The notes beneath the pieces are model-generated. The model did no database searches, was not told where the DNA came from, and saw nothing but the letters and a program-made list of their open reading frames with translations. A program made the position numbers and the translations under genes. Source: Fidelibacterota bacterium (GTDB lineage Bacteria > Pseudomonadota > Alphaproteobacteria > Rhodospirillales > Rhodospirillaceae). Taken from it: a stretch of DNA of 38,667 bases. Of this stretch, positions 37,807 to 38,667 are shown piece after piece (positions within the stretch are counted from its first letter, which is position 1; every line of letters begins with the position of its first letter). The stretch covers positions 1-38,667 of the forward strand of contig CANISR010000011.1 of assembly GCA_947470105.1 (NCBI GenBank), given 5' to 3'.

Positions 37807-38667
37807 ATGACGTTGGGGGCCCGATTGGTTCTACGCGATTTGGTTCGCCGTGATATGCCGCGCGGCAATGCCGCGCGCTTTTCGGCGGTGCTGTTGGCCG
37901 TACTGCTCATGGCCTGCGCCGTGCTGACTGTCGCAATGCCGGGGGGGGCTTTTGCCCAGAGCGACGCCGACGCCATCGAGATCATCGCCGTGCAGGGCAA
38001 CCAGCGTGTGGAGCCTGCCACCATCCGCACGTACCTGACCGTGCGGGAAGGCGACACCTTCGATCCGGCCCGTATCGACCGGTCGCTCAAGAATCTGTTC
38101 GCCACCAGCCTGTTCGCAGACGTCAGCATCACCCGTCAGGGATCGACCCTGCTGGTGCGCGTGGTCGAGAACCCGATCGTCAATCGGGTCCAGATCGAGG
38201 GCAACAGCAAGATCAAGGACGACGCCATCACGCCCGAGATCCAGCTCCGGGCCCGCGTGGTCTATACCCGCACCAAAGTGCAGCAGGACGTCGAAAAGAT
38301 CCTGGAACTCTACCGCCGCAAGGGCCGCTTCGCCGCCCGCGTCGAACCCAAGGTTATCGAACTGCCGCAGAACCGCGTCGACGTCGCTTTCGAAATCACC
38401 GAAGGCCAGCCGACCTACGTGCGCACTATTAACTTCGTCGGCAACGAATCCTACGACGACGGCGAGCTGCGCAGCGCCATCCAGACCCGTGAAGAGCGTT
38501 GGTGGCGAATCTTCAGCTCCAGCGACACCTACGACCCCGACCGCATGAACTACGACCGCGAACTTCTGCGCCGCCACTACCTGCAGAACGGCTTCGCGGA
38601 CTTCGAGGTAATCTCGGGGATAGCCGAGCTCGCGCCCAACCGCGAAAACTTCTACATGACCTTCACC
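37807..38667 (+). CDS. bamA: Outer membrane assembly protein BamA, 5' part
   Basis: BamA folds beta-barrel proteins into the outer membrane. The window ends in frame after 287 codons, so the rest of the gene is missing. ATG 37807 has AGGA 7 bases upstream. Two in-frame TTG codons directly precede it. Residues 1 to about 52 form a long signal peptide with a basic start, a hydrophobic run and AFA before Gln. The rest contains about three POTRA domains, recognisable by IEIIAVQGNQRV, VQIEGNSKI and INFVGNESY at their starts, with LFATSLFADV in the first. The barrel lies beyond the window. The rseP-bamA order is typical of proteobacteria. Confidence 0.93.
   Translation, partial: MTLGARLVLRDLVRRDMPRGNAARFSAVLLAVLLMACAVLTVAMPGGAFAQSDADAIEIIAVQGNQRVEPATIRTYLTVREGDTFDPARIDRSLKNLFATSLFADVSITRQGSTLLVRVVENPIVNRVQIEGNSKIKDDAITPEIQLRARVVYTRTKVQQDVEKILELYRRKGRFAARVEPKVIELPQNRVDVAFEITEGQPTYVRTINFVGNESYDDGELRSAIQTREERWWRIFSSSDTYDPDRMNYDRELLRRHYLQNGFADFEVISGIAELAPNRENFYMTFT

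Overview
The window is a GC-rich stretch of a bacterial chromosome, almost certainly from an alphaproteobacterium. The evidence is its gene order: a complete 14-gene nuoA-N operon runs into birA-coaX-rnj-mce-(small gene)-proS-lolC/E-lolD, then dnaE, then rpsB-tsf-pyrH-frr-uppS-cdsA-dxr-rseP-bamA. This order and the protein types (short ProS, RNase J, HTH-less BirA, one Lol permease) are typical of Alphaproteobacteria. I cannot name the genus. No tRNA, rRNA, CRISPR array, insertion sequence, prophage or integration site is visible, and no gap between genes exceeds 300 bases.

Layout. (1) 1-2.8 kb is the only accessory-looking part. A leftward gene for a small exported protein is divergent from a two-gene unit encoding a DUF6502-like protein and a DUF5666-like lipoprotein with four GMGGTG motifs and about four tandem beta-modules. 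(2) 2.85-17.4 kb is the respiratory complex I operon, with a good -35 element and a leader hairpin in front and no inserted full-length genes. (3) 17.4-24.9 kb encodes cofactor, RNA and envelope functions: biotin ligase, pantothenate kinase, RNase J, methylmalonyl-CoA epimerase, an unrecognised exported protein, prolyl-tRNA synthetase and the Lol lipoprotein-release transporter. It closes with a bidirectional terminator. (4) 25.1-30.0 kb holds a leftward Tat-exported dienelactone-hydrolase-like protein, dnaE with a perfect DnaA box in its upstream region, and a leftward DUF1232 membrane protein. (5) 30.1-38.7 kb is the translation, isoprenoid and envelope cluster, from ribosomal protein S2 to the first part of BamA, which runs off the window end.

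How the genes fit together. Complex I oxidises NADH and builds proton motive force. The middle block supplies coenzymes and the machinery for lipoprotein export. The last block makes ribosomal and elongation components, UMP for nucleotides, CDP-diacylglycerol and undecaprenyl and MEP-pathway isoprenoids, and then the envelope-stress protease and outer-membrane assembly factor.

Most of the window is ordinary housekeeping DNA. The items most worth a second look are the DUF6502/GMGGTG lipoprotein locus, a perfect 14-bp inverted repeat between rpsB and tsf, the palindrome in front of the proposed rpsB promoter, the DnaA box before dnaE, and the uncharacterised exported protein between mce and proS. 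All calls rest on reading the sequence and recalled family knowledge; no database search was run.
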